From contig NZ_FORR01000026.1 in assembly GCF_900114055.1 (NCBI RefSeq), positions 1-40,430 of the forward strand: DNA of 40,430 bases. The letters are read 5' to 3'. This document shows, in pieces, positions 14,327 to 22,686 of this stretch (positions are counted from its first letter, which is position 1; each line of letters begins with the position of its first letter). This DNA is from Thermoflavimicrobium dichotomicum. GTDB taxonomy: Bacteria > Bacillota > Bacilli > Thermoactinomycetales > Thermoactinomycetaceae. The notes beneath the pieces were generated by a model. It saw only the letters and a list, made by a program, of their open reading frames with translations. It had not been told where the DNA came from and did no database searches. Made by a program: the position numbers and the translations under genes.

Positions 14327-15613
14327 ATGAACGCATTTATGAACTGGGTGGAAACCAAAATGATGCCACCCATGGCAAGGATTGCTGAGCAGAGACATTT
14401 ACGCGCTATTCGTGATGGAATTATTGCTACCCTTCCTCTCATTATAGTCGGTTCTTTCTTTTTGATTATTGCCAATCCTCCAGTTGAAAGCTGGGCAAAA
14501 GCGATTGCCCCCTATAAGCCCAAGATTGTCATTCCTTATTATCTTTCTTTGGGGATGATGGCCTTATATGCTTCATTTGCCATGGGGCGAAACCTGGCCA
14601 AATCGTATGGGCTGGATGGAATTATCGGTGGACTCTTAACGACTGCTACCTTTATTATGGCCTTTATTCCTGTCAATCTCGATGATAAACTGCCCAAAGG
14701 TGAAGGGCTTGGCATGTTACTCCCCATCAATTACATGGGTGGAAAAGGGCTGTTCATCGCCATTCTAGCGATGATATTGGCTGTGGAAACCCTGCGTTTA
14801 ATGAAAAGGATTGGAGCAACGATCAAAATGCCCGAATCCGTTCCTGCGTCGGTATCACGTTCTTTTGAAGCTTTAGTCCCGGCGGCAGTCATTGTCTTGA
14901 TTATGTGGATCATCCGTGTATGGTTGGAAATTGACATTCCTGAAGTATTGAAAATGATCTTCAAGCCCTTAGGTATATTTGCTGGAAACACATTTCTCGG
15001 CGCCCTGATTCCTGTCCTCTTTATCATGCTACTCTGGTCCACAGGAATTCATGGTGATGCTGTTGTAGGTACATTCTTCCACCCGATCTGGCTAACTTTA
15101 TTGGATGAAAATGCTGCCGCCCTGGCCGCTGGAAAAGAAATGCCCAATATGATCGTTGAGCCTTTCTTCCAATGGTTTGTTTTTATAGGCGGATCTGGTA
15201 CAACCATTTCCCTTGTCTTTTTCCTGCTCTTCTCTAAATCCCAGTATTTGAAACAAGTGGGGCGACTCTCGATCATCCCCGGAATCTTTAATATTAACGA
15301 ACCCGTTTCCTTTGGGGTGCCGATGGTGATGAACCCCATCATGTTCATTCCTTTCATTCTGACTCCGATCGCTTGTACCATTACAACCTATATCGCCTAC
15401 TCACTGGATCTGGTCAACCGGATTGCCCTACTGCCTCCATGGACTTTACCAGCTCCCATCGGAGCATTCCTGGCTACCGGTGGAGACTGGCGAGCCATTG
15501 TCCTGCTCTTGATCAATATCGTTCTTGCTGGCCTCATCTACTATCCATTTTTCAAAGCCTATGAAAAGAAAATGGTTGAAGAAGAAAGCAAAGGGGATGC
15601 AGCAAGCGAATGA
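14327..15613 (+). CDS. PTS cellobiose/chitobiose-type EIIC permease
   Basis: This 428-aa integral membrane permease of the lactose/cellobiose PTS class has about ten helices and the family motifs IRDGIIATLPLIIVGSFFLI (residues 26-45), GIHGDAVVG and NINEPVSFGVPMVMNPI (the conserved NEP loop). It transports and phosphorylates a beta-linked disaccharide or N,N'-diacetylchitobiose together with EIIB. The ATG at 14327 follows CAGGGAGG; a further in-frame ATG at 14294 lies inside the cre region and is rejected. EIIB and EIIC being on opposite strands is uncommon for this family. Confidence 0.93.
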   Translation: MNAFMNWVETKMMPPMARIAEQRHLRAIRDGIIATLPLIIVGSFFLIIANPPVESWAKAIAPYKPKIVIPYYLSLGMMALYASFAMGRNLAKSYGLDGIIGGLLTTATFIMAFIPVNLDDKLPKGEGLGMLLPINYMGGKGLFIAILAMILAVETLRLMKRIGATIKMPESVPASVSRSFEALVPAAVIVLIMWIIRVWLEIDIPEVLKMIFKPLGIFAGNTFLGALIPVLFIMLLWSTGIHGDAVVGTFFHPIWLTLLDENAAALAAGKEMPNMIVEPFFQWFVFIGGSGTTISLVFFLLFSKSQYLKQVGRLSIIPGIFNINEPVSFGVPMVMNPIMFIPFILTPIACTITTYIAYSLDLVNRIALLPPWTLPAPIGAFLATGGDWRAIVLLLINIVLAGLIYYPFFKAYEKKMVEEESKGDAASE

Positions 15614-15618
15614 TTGGA

Positions 15619-15656
15619 CAAAGCCGATCCGTTTTTCAGGGATCGGCTTTCTTGTT
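15619..15656 (+). terminator. Terminator of the EIIC gene
   Basis: AAGCCGATCC, a loop, GGATCGGCTT, then TCTTGTTT. It begins 8 bp after the stop. Confidence 0.85.
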
Positions 15657-15682
15657 TAACTGTCCATTTTCCACTTGAATTA

Positions 15683-15720
15683 TGATGAAAAAACCGCCAA
15701 CAGCATTGCGGCGGTTTTGG
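15683..15720 (-). terminator. Terminator of the hydroxybutyrate operon
   Basis: Minus strand: AAAACCGCC, a loop, GGCGGTTTT, then TTTCATC. It lies about 95 bp past the dehydrogenase stop. Confidence 0.75.
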
Positions 15721-15814
15721 CAACATAGGAAGCATTTTTCCTATAACATCGATTTTCCTAAAACCAACCTTACTTTCATGAAACTACATGGGTGACCAGC
15801 TTGCGGAAGACCTT

Positions 15815-16585
15815 TTACCAACCCCCAGAAACACTAATCTCTTCTCCCGTCACACCCGCAGCCAGATCAGAAGCCAGATATACTGCACAAGCGGCAATCT
15901 CTTCTGGCTTGATAAACCGCTTAAGCGCTTGCTTGTTCAACAGATGTTTGTGCAATGCTTCATCTTGGGAAATCCCTTCGGTTTCGGATAACTTTTGCAA
16001 CTGATTGCGAATCAGAGGTGTATCCACTACTCCTGGCAGGATGCAATTCACCGTGATGCCATCATCAGCGGTCTCCAATGCAACCGTACGTGACAATCCA
16101 ACCAGACCATGCTTGGATGCGATATATGCGGATTTAAATGGAGATGCTGTTTTCCCGTGAACAGAGGAAATATTAATGATTCGACCATATTGTTGTTTCT
16201 TCATCCAGGGGACTGTATGTTTGATCAATAGAAATGGCCCTGTTAACATGACCCCGATTAAATAATTCCACTTCTCCAGCGGGAAATCTTCCACTTTATC
16301 GATATGTTGCAAACCCGCATTATTGACGATAATATCAATACTTCCTCTTTTTTCAATCACCGTCTCTACCAACCGCTTTACCTGTCCTTCATCGGTAATG
16401 TCAACTGCATAGGCGGATGCTTCATTGCCCGTTTCCTGGCTTAATTGCTTGGCCGCCTGGATTGCTCCTTCTTCATTAATGTCGACAATCACGACATGAT
16501 CTCCCTCGCGTGCAAATGCCTGCGCAATGGCAAAACCAATCGTTCCTGCTGCTCCCGTTACAATCACTGTTCTTTGTTTGTTCAT
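15815..16585 (-). CDS. D-3-hydroxybutyrate dehydrogenase (short-chain dehydrogenase)
   Basis: The 256-aa classical SDR oxidises 3-hydroxybutyrate to acetoacetate with NAD+. The cofactor motif is TGAAGTIGFAIA (11-22), with Asp35 (VVIVDIN) specifying NAD. NNAGLQHIDKVEDFP at about 88-102 is characteristic of 3-hydroxybutyrate dehydrogenases. The catalytic set is SSVHG, then YIASK. A C-terminal GEEISVSGGW completes the fold. The ATG at 16585 has a modest GGGGAAAG site. It is the last gene of the locus behind a GntP-type permease, but a MITE-like repeat now occupies the gap between the two. Confidence 0.9.
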   Translation of the reverse strand: MNKQRTVIVTGAAGTIGFAIAQAFAREGDHVVIVDINEEGAIQAAKQLSQETGNEASAYAVDITDEGQVKRLVETVIEKRGSIDIIVNNAGLQHIDKVEDFPLEKWNYLIGVMLTGPFLLIKHTVPWMKKQQYGRIINISSVHGKTASPFKSAYIASKHGLVGLSRTVALETADDGITVNCILPGVVDTPLIRNQLQKLSETEGISQDEALHKHLLNKQALKRFIKPEEIAACAVYLASDLAAGVTGEEISVSGGW

Positions 16586-16613
16586 CTTTCCCCATCCTTT
16601 CTGATGTCAGCTT

Positions 16614-16688
16614 GTGGACAAAGCATTCATTATATGCCGGTTTTCCTTTTCCGGTCGTTCAACTGGAAAAGGAAAACCGGGTTTGTCA
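16614..16688 (+). repeat. MITE-like palindromic repeat, copy 1 (short form)
   Basis: This copy has the terminal GGACAAA ... TTTGTCA and the arms CCGGTTTTCCTTTTCC / GGAAAAGGAAAACCGG. It lacks about 34 bp of the internal loop present in the other copies (75 instead of 109 bp). It sits between the GntP permease and the hydroxybutyrate dehydrogenase and could fold into a hairpin in their shared transcript. Confidence 0.85.
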
Positions 16689-16697
16689 TTGTAGTGT

Positions 16698-18116
16698 TTA
16701 TACCCAACCTGTCAGTAAAGCTAAAACGATCATAACGGGTACGACCAATGTTTTAATCACCGTAATCGCAAAAATATCTCCATACGACTGGCGATGAGTC
16801 AAACCACAAATCGCCAGCAAGGTAATCACGGCTCCGTTATGCGGAAGAGTGTCCATGCCACCTGCTGCCATCGAAGCGATCCGGTGCAATAGTTCAGGAT
16901 CAATGCCTGCTGCATTGGCCCATTCCAAATATTTCACTCCCATCGTATCCAGGGCAATGCTCATGCCGCCCGAAGCAGATCCTGTAATTCCGGCTAGAAT
17001 ATTAATGGAAAGGGCCTCGGAGACAAGCGGGCTGGTTTTCATTTGCAACAGGAAGTCGGAAATGACTTTAAAACCGGGCATGGTTGTTATGACATTTCCA
17101 AACCCTACTTCTGATGCTGTATTCATAATCGCCAACAATGAACCCATCGTCCCCGCTGTCAGCGTATGGGCCAAGTTTAGCCTGGATGAATGGGAATAAG
17201 ATGACGAATCGTTTTTGTTTTTCCGCCAATAGGAGAAATAAATGACCATGGCAAATGAAATCCCTAAAATCAGTGCCAAAATCAAAGACCAAATCCCTAA
17301 TACCTGCTTAATATTTAATCCTTCATATTGCTTGAGCAATGAATCGGGATACCAACCAGGCAGTACCCAGTAAGTAAATACAGCATTTCCTGCCAAAACC
17401 AGAATTAATGGTACAAGAGATAACCAAAAGTTGGGCAATACCTCTCCTTCCCGAATCTCCGGTTCATTTTGATGGTCCACTCCATATCCTTCTCCAGCCG
17501 CCACCAGTTTGTTCTTTCTTCGGTACAGCCACCACAAACCAAGTCCTGCAACCAACAATCCCCCAACCGTTCCTGTCACAGGAGCTGCAAATGCAGTCGT
17601 TTTGTAATAGGCGGTTGGAATGATATTCTGGATTTGGGGTGTACCAGGCAATGCATCCATTGTAAAGGTAAAGGAACCTAACGCAATTGTTGCCGGTATC
17701 AACCGTTTAGGAATATTGGCTTCCCGAAACAGAGCTGCGGCAAATGGATAGACGGCAAAAGCAACTACAAACAGGCTGACTCCACCATAAGTAAGTACCG
17801 CACAAGTAAGCACGACAGCCAAAATCGCCTGGTTTTTTCCAAAAGTTTGCGTCAATCCACGCGCGATGGATCGAGCTGCTCCACTGTCCTCCATCACTTT
17901 TCCAAAGATCGCTCCGAGTAAAAAGATAGGGAAATAAAGTTTTACATACCCTACAGCTTTCACCATAAAGACTTCCGTATAGGTAGGTAATAAGGGAAGA
18001 CCCGACAGAAGTCCGGCAAGTACAGCAAATACAGGAGCAAATAAAATGACTGGATAGCCCCGGTAAGCGATAAAGATCAATAATCCCAGTGATAAAAAGA
18101 TCGCAATTACATCCAA
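16698..18116 (-). CDS. GntP-family permease, likely 3-hydroxybutyrate/short-chain acid transporter
   Basis: The 472-aa membrane protein has about twelve helices and belongs to the GntP family. Landmarks are FAPVFAVLAGLLSGLPLLPT, IFGKVMEDSGAARSIARGL, VLTYGGVSLFVVAFAVYPFA and MDALPGTPQIQNIIPTAYY, and a late GMDTLPHNGAVITLLAICGLTH. Relatives import gluconate or D-beta-hydroxybutyrate; the adjacent dehydrogenase favours the latter. The start is a TTG at 18116, 7 nt after GAGGAGG. It is preceded by a sigma-54 promoter and activator palindromes, so it depends on RpoN and the adjacent regulator. Confidence 0.88.
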   Translation of the reverse strand: MDVIAIFLSLGLLIFIAYRGYPVILFAPVFAVLAGLLSGLPLLPTYTEVFMVKAVGYVKLYFPIFLLGAIFGKVMEDSGAARSIARGLTQTFGKNQAILAVVLTCAVLTYGGVSLFVVAFAVYPFAAALFREANIPKRLIPATIALGSFTFTMDALPGTPQIQNIIPTAYYKTTAFAAPVTGTVGGLLVAGLGLWWLYRRKNKLVAAGEGYGVDHQNEPEIREGEVLPNFWLSLVPLILVLAGNAVFTYWVLPGWYPDSLLKQYEGLNIKQVLGIWSLILALILGISFAMVIYFSYWRKNKNDSSSYSHSSRLNLAHTLTAGTMGSLLAIMNTASEVGFGNVITTMPGFKVISDFLLQMKTSPLVSEALSINILAGITGSASGGMSIALDTMGVKYLEWANAAGIDPELLHRIASMAAGGMDTLPHNGAVITLLAICGLTHRQSYGDIFAITVIKTLVVPVMIVLALLTGWV

Positions 18117-18198
18117 TCAAATCCCTCCTCATCATATGAAAGCGGTTACAAACATAAAGATAAAAGCCTTTTCATCCATGGACTCACTGAGAATTAAG

Positions 18199-18215
18199 TG
18201 CAAGATCGATGCCAA
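18199..18215 (-). promoter_or_regulatory. Sigma-54 (-24/-12) promoter of the permease operon
   Basis: Minus strand TTGGCATCGATCTTGCA matches the RpoN consensus TGGCAY-N5-TTGCW, with GG and GC exactly ten bases apart. Transcription would start near 18187, about 70 nt before the TTG start codon. Confidence 0.85.
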
Positions 18216-18245
18216 ATGGGTTGAAGGCTTTTTATAGGCAAGCAC

Positions 18246-18263
18246 TGTCCAAAAAATTGGACA
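18246..18263. promoter_or_regulatory. Upstream activator palindrome 1
   Basis: TGTCCAAAAAATTGGACA is a perfect 18-bp inverted repeat centred about 67 bp upstream of the predicted sigma-54 start. It is the probable binding site for the Fis-type domain of the adjacent activator. Confidence 0.7.
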
Positions 18264-18280
18264 CATCCCGCAAATTCTGC

Positions 18281-18307
18281 AAACAAAAAAAGGGCTGCTC
18301 GCCCTTT
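18281..18307 (-). terminator. Terminator of the sigma-54 activator gene
   Basis: Minus strand: AAAGGGC, GAGCA loop, GCCCTTT, then TTTTG. It isolates the regulator transcript from the permease operon. Confidence 0.8.
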
Positions 18308-18333
18308 GCTTGCAGTCTATTTTTTTAGATGAT

Positions 18334-18353
18334 GAGTCTAAATTTTTGGACTC
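18334..18353. promoter_or_regulatory. Upstream activator palindrome 2 (imperfect)
   Basis: GAGTCTAAATTTTTGGACTC resembles palindrome 1 (AGTCNAA ... TTNGACT core). It overlaps the stop codon of the activator gene, about 155 bp upstream of the sigma-54 start. Confidence 0.5.
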
Positions 18354-19746
18354 AATAAGTCGAATATAATTGATATTTTTTCAACTTATTATAAAAGCTG
18401 GCCCGACTGATTCCCAACAATCGGATTGCTTGCTCCCGATCCCCTTGCGTGATTTTTAAAATGCATTGGATATGATCTCGTTCCGCCTGTTCAATAGCCA
18501 TGCGCAAAGAATAATGGTGGTGATCTCTGGATTGATGGGTAATGAAATGATAAGGAAGGTGCTCTTTCTGTATGACACTTCCCTCCATCATATGCAACGA
18601 ACGTTCCAATACATTTCGCAACTCACGGATATTCCCAGGCCAATGGTAGGATAGAAGACATTCCATCGCTTCGGGCGTGATCCCTTTTGCATAGATCCCA
18701 ATCTCATGCGCCAGCTGTTCCAGCAAGTGATGGGTTAACTCTGGAATATCTTCTTTTCTTTCCCGAAGAGGAGGCAATGTAATCGTTACCACGTTCAACC
18801 GATAATACAGATCTTCACGAAAGCGGTTTTCCTTGACCATCTGCTCCAGATTCCGATTGCTGGCTGCAATAATGCGGACATCGACTTTGATGGGATGTAC
18901 TGCTCCTACTGGCTCGATTTCTTTTTCTTGCAGCACGCGCAATAGCTTCGCCTGCATGGGTAAAGACAGCTCGCCAATTTCGTCAAGGAAAATGCTTCCA
19001 CGATGCGCCATCTCAAATTTTCCTTTTCTACCCCCACGTACGGCTCCTGTAAAAGCGCCTTCAGCGTAACCGAATAAAACCGATTCGAGCAAACTCTCTG
19101 GGATCGCTGCACAATTCACCTTGACAAAGGGTCCGAGACGCCTTCGGCTCAATTGGTGAATCGCATGCGCCAGCATTTCTTTTCCCGTCCCACTTTCACC
19201 CCCGATAAATACTGTCGTATCACTGGTTGCCACTCTTTTGGCCATCTGTTTTACTTTTTGCATAGCGGGACTGTTGCCAATCATATCATCCAAACTGTAC
19301 CGTACTCCCGCATGTTTCAAGAGTTCACCCTTATAATAGTTGAGCTCTTCTTCCAATTGTTGCACTCGTTCTGACAATGCATACAGTTCCTTTACATCTT
19401 GAAACAGGACTTTCCCCACTACTGCCACGAGTTGGCCGTCCTGAATGATCGGAATACGGTGAACCAACATGTTTCCACCGCGAATTTGCTGAACTTGGGC
19501 CAATTCCGCCTTTCCCGTTTGAGCAACAATATGCATACGTGTATTTTCAATCACTTCTGTTACATGCCGTCCAATCACCTCATTCACTTGAACTCTTAAA
19601 AACTTGGCATATGTTTCATTCATCATCAAAATGAATCCTTGTTTATCGGTAATCACAATTCCCTCATAAGCATTCTCAAAAGCTGCTTTCATCAATTCAT
19701 AAGCTTCTAAAAGGTGTTGCGGTTCTTTTTCTTCTGCATGATGCAT
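18352..19746 (-). CDS. Sigma-54-dependent transcriptional activator (PAS-AAA-Fis)
   Basis: This is a 464-aa bacterial enhancer-binding protein. A PAS sensor domain occupies about residues 14-120 (AYEGIVITDKQGFILMMNET), followed by a short coiled linker (about 122-142). The AAA+ core starts at about 153, with Walker A GGESGTGKE, the sigma-54-contacting GAFTGA loop and Walker B IFLDEIGELS. A Fis-type helix-turn-helix closes the protein (QAIRLLGISRASFYNKLKKY). The ATG at 19746 follows GGGGTGTTGAT. It probably senses a small molecule and drives the permease-dehydrogenase operon from the downstream -24/-12 promoter. The matching locus order supports the assignment. Confidence 0.93.
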   Translation of the reverse strand: MHHAEEKEPQHLLEAYELMKAAFENAYEGIVITDKQGFILMMNETYAKFLRVQVNEVIGRHVTEVIENTRMHIVAQTGKAELAQVQQIRGGNMLVHRIPIIQDGQLVAVVGKVLFQDVKELYALSERVQQLEEELNYYKGELLKHAGVRYSLDDMIGNSPAMQKVKQMAKRVATSDTTVFIGGESGTGKEMLAHAIHQLSRRRLGPFVKVNCAAIPESLLESVLFGYAEGAFTGAVRGGRKGKFEMAHRGSIFLDEIGELSLPMQAKLLRVLQEKEIEPVGAVHPIKVDVRIIAASNRNLEQMVKENRFREDLYYRLNVVTITLPPLRERKEDIPELTHHLLEQLAHEIGIYAKGITPEAMECLLSYHWPGNIRELRNVLERSLHMMEGSVIQKEHLPYHFITHQSRDHHHYSLRMAIEQAERDHIQCILKITQGDREQAIRLLGISRASFYNKLKKYQLYSTY

Positions 19747-19806
19747 ATCAACACCCCTTCTACACTTTATAATTTACAAAAAATAAGGTATCTTTAAAAT
19801 ATTGAT

Positions 19807-19826
19807 TGGAAATGGAGGTATTTCCA
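19807..19826. promoter_or_regulatory. Inverted repeat upstream of the sigma-54 activator gene
   Basis: TGGAAATGGAGGTATTTCCA is a 7-bp-arm inverted repeat about 60 bp before the activator start. It could be an operator or part of the 5' leader; no protein can be assigned. The rest of 19827-19985 shows no signal. Confidence 0.3.
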
Positions 19827-19999
19827 TGTATTCATATCGTACCAAAAGAATGAATGCATGAATACTCTCACACTTACGCCAAAGGGCAAGATACGGGAGT
19901 TTCTCATCTGTTAACCTTCCACAGCCCTTGATGAATGTGCTTGCCACTTTACAAGCTAGATCACCATCCAACCAGGAGGCAAATCTTTTTTCTATAAAA

Positions 20000-20035
20000 T
20001 TAACGTTTACGTAAACGTTAATTATTTTGTATAAT
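20000..20035 (+). promoter_or_regulatory. MerR-type promoter with operator palindrome
   Basis: A perfect 22-bp palindrome centred on TTTACGTAAA (20000-20021) overlaps a -35-like TTTACG. It is followed, with an over-long spacer of 18-19 bp, by a perfect -10 TATAAT (20030-20035). Long spacers with a palindrome are the hallmark of promoters twisted open by MerR-family activators. It should be autoregulated by the MerR gene immediately downstream. Confidence 0.75.
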
Positions 20036-20053
20036 AAAACTCTGGGGGTGAAA

Positions 20054-20482
20054 ATGATGTATCAAATTGATGAAGTAGCCAAAAAAACAGGATTGACCAA
20101 ACGAGCCTTGAGATATTATGAAGAGTTGGGCTTAGTGACTCCTTCAGGCCGGACTGAGGGAGGTTATCGCCTCTACACGGAACAAGATATCCAACAAATC
20201 CTGCACTTGAAAAACCTTAGAGATTTACTGGGCATTTCGTTAGCAGAAATCAAGGAATTGATGATTTTGGAGAAAAAATACCAAGAATTAAAAGAAAACT
20301 ACTTCCAAAAAAACAGTATATCCGAACGCCTTGAATTGTTGAAACAACTGGAAGAAACGCTCAATATCCAACAAAAGCAATTACAGGAAAAAGTGGAAAA
20401 AATGACGCGAATGATCCAAGAGAACAATCAAAAGCTAAAACGGATCCAAACAAAACGAAAGGAATTGGAAAGAGGAGTGTGA
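20054..20482 (+). CDS. MerR-family transcriptional regulator
   Basis: This is a 142-aa regulator. The N-terminal winged helix (YQIDEVAKKTGLTKRALRYY EELG, residues about 3-26, and GGYRLYTEQDIQQILHLKNL) is standard for MerR. A long dimerisation coiled coil follows (about 75-140, EKMTRMIQENNQKLKRI). There is no obvious effector domain and no metal-binding Cys, so the effector is probably a drug-like or organic compound. GGGGGTGAAA precedes tandem ATGs at 20054 and 20057. It forms an operon with the MFS pump 7 bp downstream and likely controls it. Confidence 0.9.
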   Translation: MMYQIDEVAKKTGLTKRALRYYEELGLVTPSGRTEGGYRLYTEQDIQQILHLKNLRDLLGISLAEIKELMILEKKYQELKENYFQKNSISERLELLKQLEETLNIQQKQLQEKVEKMTRMIQENNQKLKRIQTKRKELERGV

Positions 20483-20489
20483 ATGAAAA

Positions 20490-21689
20490 TTGAAGGAGAT
20501 CCAGCATTCGCTCGAACATGAAGATCACTCACTCAAAAGCATATTAAGACAGCCAAAAGCAGCTTGGGCAGTCGCATTTGCCTGTGTAGTTGCTTTTATG
20601 GGATTGGGCCTGGTCGATCCTATCCTGCCTGCAATCGCAAAACAGCTTCATGCCACCCCCAGTCAAGTATCGCTTCTTTTTACCAGCTATATGTTGGTAA
20701 CAGGGATCGCTATGTTGATTACAGGTTGGACATCGAGTCGGATCGGAATCAAATGGACACTGCTCCTGGGACTCATCCTCATCATTCTATTTTCTTTCCT
20801 GGGTGGATTTTCCCATACCGTTAACGAAATTATCTGGTATCGGGCAGGCTGGGGATTGGGAAACGCCCTCTTCATTTCTACTGCACTGGCCGCCATTGTA
20901 ACAGTAGCGACTGGTGGAACAGCTGGAGCCATTATTTTGTTTGAGGCAGCGATTGGTCTGGGAATGTCTGTGGGGCCACTTCTTGGCGGCGGGCTTGGCA
21001 GCATCAGCTGGCGCGGGCCTTTCTTTGGTGTAGCAGGATTAATGGCGATTGGTTTTCTGGCTATTTTGCTTCTCTTACAGGGAGTACCCAAACCGAAACG
21101 CCGCAGTTCCCTTCTTGATCCATTTAGAGCTTTAGGCCATCGTGGTTTATTTATCCTGGCTCTTGCATCCTTGACTTACAACTTTGGCTTTTTTACGTTG
21201 CTCGCTTTCTCTCCCTTTGTCCTTCACATGGACGAACATGGGTTAGGGCTTGTTTTCTTTTTCTGGGGTATTTTACTTGCCATTACTTCTGTCATCATCG
21301 CCCCCAAACTTCAGGAACGATATCATTCACTTCCGATTATGTATGTCATGCTTAGCTTCCTTGCTTTGGATTTGGCTATGATGGGCTTCGGCGTAGAAAA
21401 TCATACCATATTGGTAGTAGCCATTGTGTTGGCTGGTGGCTTTTTAGGCATTATGAACACGGTTCTTACAACAGTCGTCATGAATGTATCACCTTTTGAA
21501 CGTTCCATTGCTTCATCTGCTTACAGTTTTGTTCGTTTTACGGGTGGTGCGATCGCACCTTGGCTCGCCGGAAAACTGGCGGAATGGTTCAATCCAGCGA
21601 TTCCTTTTTATGTTGGAGCCATTGCAGTAATTATCAGTATCATTACACTGATGTCAGGCAAACGCCATCTGATGCATATTGACTCCTAA
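20490..21689 (+). CDS. MFS multidrug-type efflux transporter
   Basis: The 399-aa major facilitator has about twelve helices. It shows the motif-A-like region GWTSSRIGIKWT after helix 2 and a helix-5 motif C of drug/H+ antiporters (LGMSVGPLLGGGLG). It follows a MerR regulator, the classical layout for inducible drug efflux. The start is a TTG at 20490, with GAGGAGTG 12 nt upstream; an ATG at 20483 is out of frame. Substrate unknown. Confidence 0.88.
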   Translation: MKEIQHSLEHEDHSLKSILRQPKAAWAVAFACVVAFMGLGLVDPILPAIAKQLHATPSQVSLLFTSYMLVTGIAMLITGWTSSRIGIKWTLLLGLILIILFSFLGGFSHTVNEIIWYRAGWGLGNALFISTALAAIVTVATGGTAGAIILFEAAIGLGMSVGPLLGGGLGSISWRGPFFGVAGLMAIGFLAILLLLQGVPKPKRRSSLLDPFRALGHRGLFILALASLTYNFGFFTLLAFSPFVLHMDEHGLGLVFFFWGILLAITSVIIAPKLQERYHSLPIMYVMLSFLALDLAMMGFGVENHTILVVAIVLAGGFLGIMNTVLTTVVMNVSPFERSIASSAYSFVRFTGGAIAPWLAGKLAEWFNPAIPFYVGAIAVIISIITLMSGKRHLMHIDS

Positions 21690-21692
21690 TCG

Positions 21693-21710
21693 CCTTCCTT
21701 TTCAGGAAGG
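21693..21710 (+). terminator. Weak hairpin after the MFS pump
   Basis: CCTTCCT, TTTC loop, AGGAAGG, with only a poor T-run after it. Confidence 0.45.
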
Positions 21711-21764
21711 TTGACATGATTTTGCGAAAAATTATTAAATGGATAAAGAATATCAATTCAGATT

Positions 21765-21873
21765 GTTGACAAAGTATCCGTTTTATACCGGTTTTCCTTT
21801 TCCGTTTCACTCCCGTTGCTTAAAAACGAGCAAGAAGTCGTTCAACTGGAAAAGGAAAACCGGGTTTGTCAAC
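21765..21873 (+). repeat. MITE-like palindromic repeat, copy 2
   Basis: This 109-bp element has ends GTTGACAAAG ... TTTGTCAAC and long arms CCGGTTTTCCTTTTCC / GGAAAAGGAAAACCGG, enclosing a loop with ACGAGCAAGAAGTCGTTCAA. It carries no ORF of its own and sits between the MFS pump and the RNA ligase. Confidence 0.9.
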
Positions 21874-21907
21874 AGCCTCATCCAATTAAAGTACTTAGGT
21901 GAAAATC

Positions 21908-22686
21908 ATGACCTCCATTTACAAATATCCACGCACCCCTCATATTGAAGGGTCTGGATTGCAAAAAGGCGATGAAGATCTGGATATCGTACCTTATACT
22001 TCCTTAAAGGGATCTTATCTTGTGATCGAAGAAAAAATGGATGGAGCTAACTGCGGCATCAGTTTTACGTCTGATGGCCAGCTTTTACTGCAAAGTCGTG
22101 GACATTTTCTGACAGGCGGAAACCGTGAGCGTCAATTTCATCTCTTGAAAAGCTGGGCTTACCGTTATGCAAGGGAGCTTTGGTCCTTGTTAGGTGACCG
22201 ATGTACGGAGAATGGCTTTATGCCAAACATACGGTATTCTATACGGATCTTCCGCACTATTTTTTGGAGTTTGATATTTATGATAGACAGCGGCAGGTCT
22301 TTCTTTCGACTGCAGAACGGAGAAACATGTTACAATCCGCTCCCTTTATCGTCTCTGTAAAAGTTTTGCATGAAGGACAAGCTCCTTCATACAAAAAACT
22401 GAAACAACTTATCGGTTCTTCGCAATTTATTTCCCAAGACTTTTTGGACCAGTTACATCAAGTAGCAATATTCAATGGCCTTTCGCCGGAACAAGTGATG
22501 AAAGAGACAGACACCAGTGGTCTCATGGAAGGTCTTTATATCAAAAAAGAAGAAAATGGAATCGTCACAGGTCGATATAAATATATTCGAGCCGGTTTTA
22601 TCCAAACCATCCTCAGCTCCCAAAGTCATTGGATGGAACGTCCCATCTTGCCCAATCAACTGCAAAAAGGAGTGACCCTTTTTTGA
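21908..22686 (+). pseudogene. RNA ligase, frameshifted
   Basis: The two reading frames together encode an ATP-dependent RNA ligase of about 260 aa, an enzyme that seals 3'-OH/5'-phosphate RNA ends. The nucleotidyltransferase motifs appear in order: motif I EEKMDGAN (Lys is the AMP acceptor), then a frame change, then YGEWLYAKH (III), FLEFDIYD (IIIa), MEGLYIKKE (IV) and RYKYIRAGF (V). The break lies at about 22200, where GDR is followed in the other frame by MYGEW; one base is missing, or a short deletion occurred. The ATG at 21908 has AGGTGA. A sequencing error is possible. Its stop overlaps the next gene's start, so the pair forms an RNA-repair operon. Confidence 0.85.
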
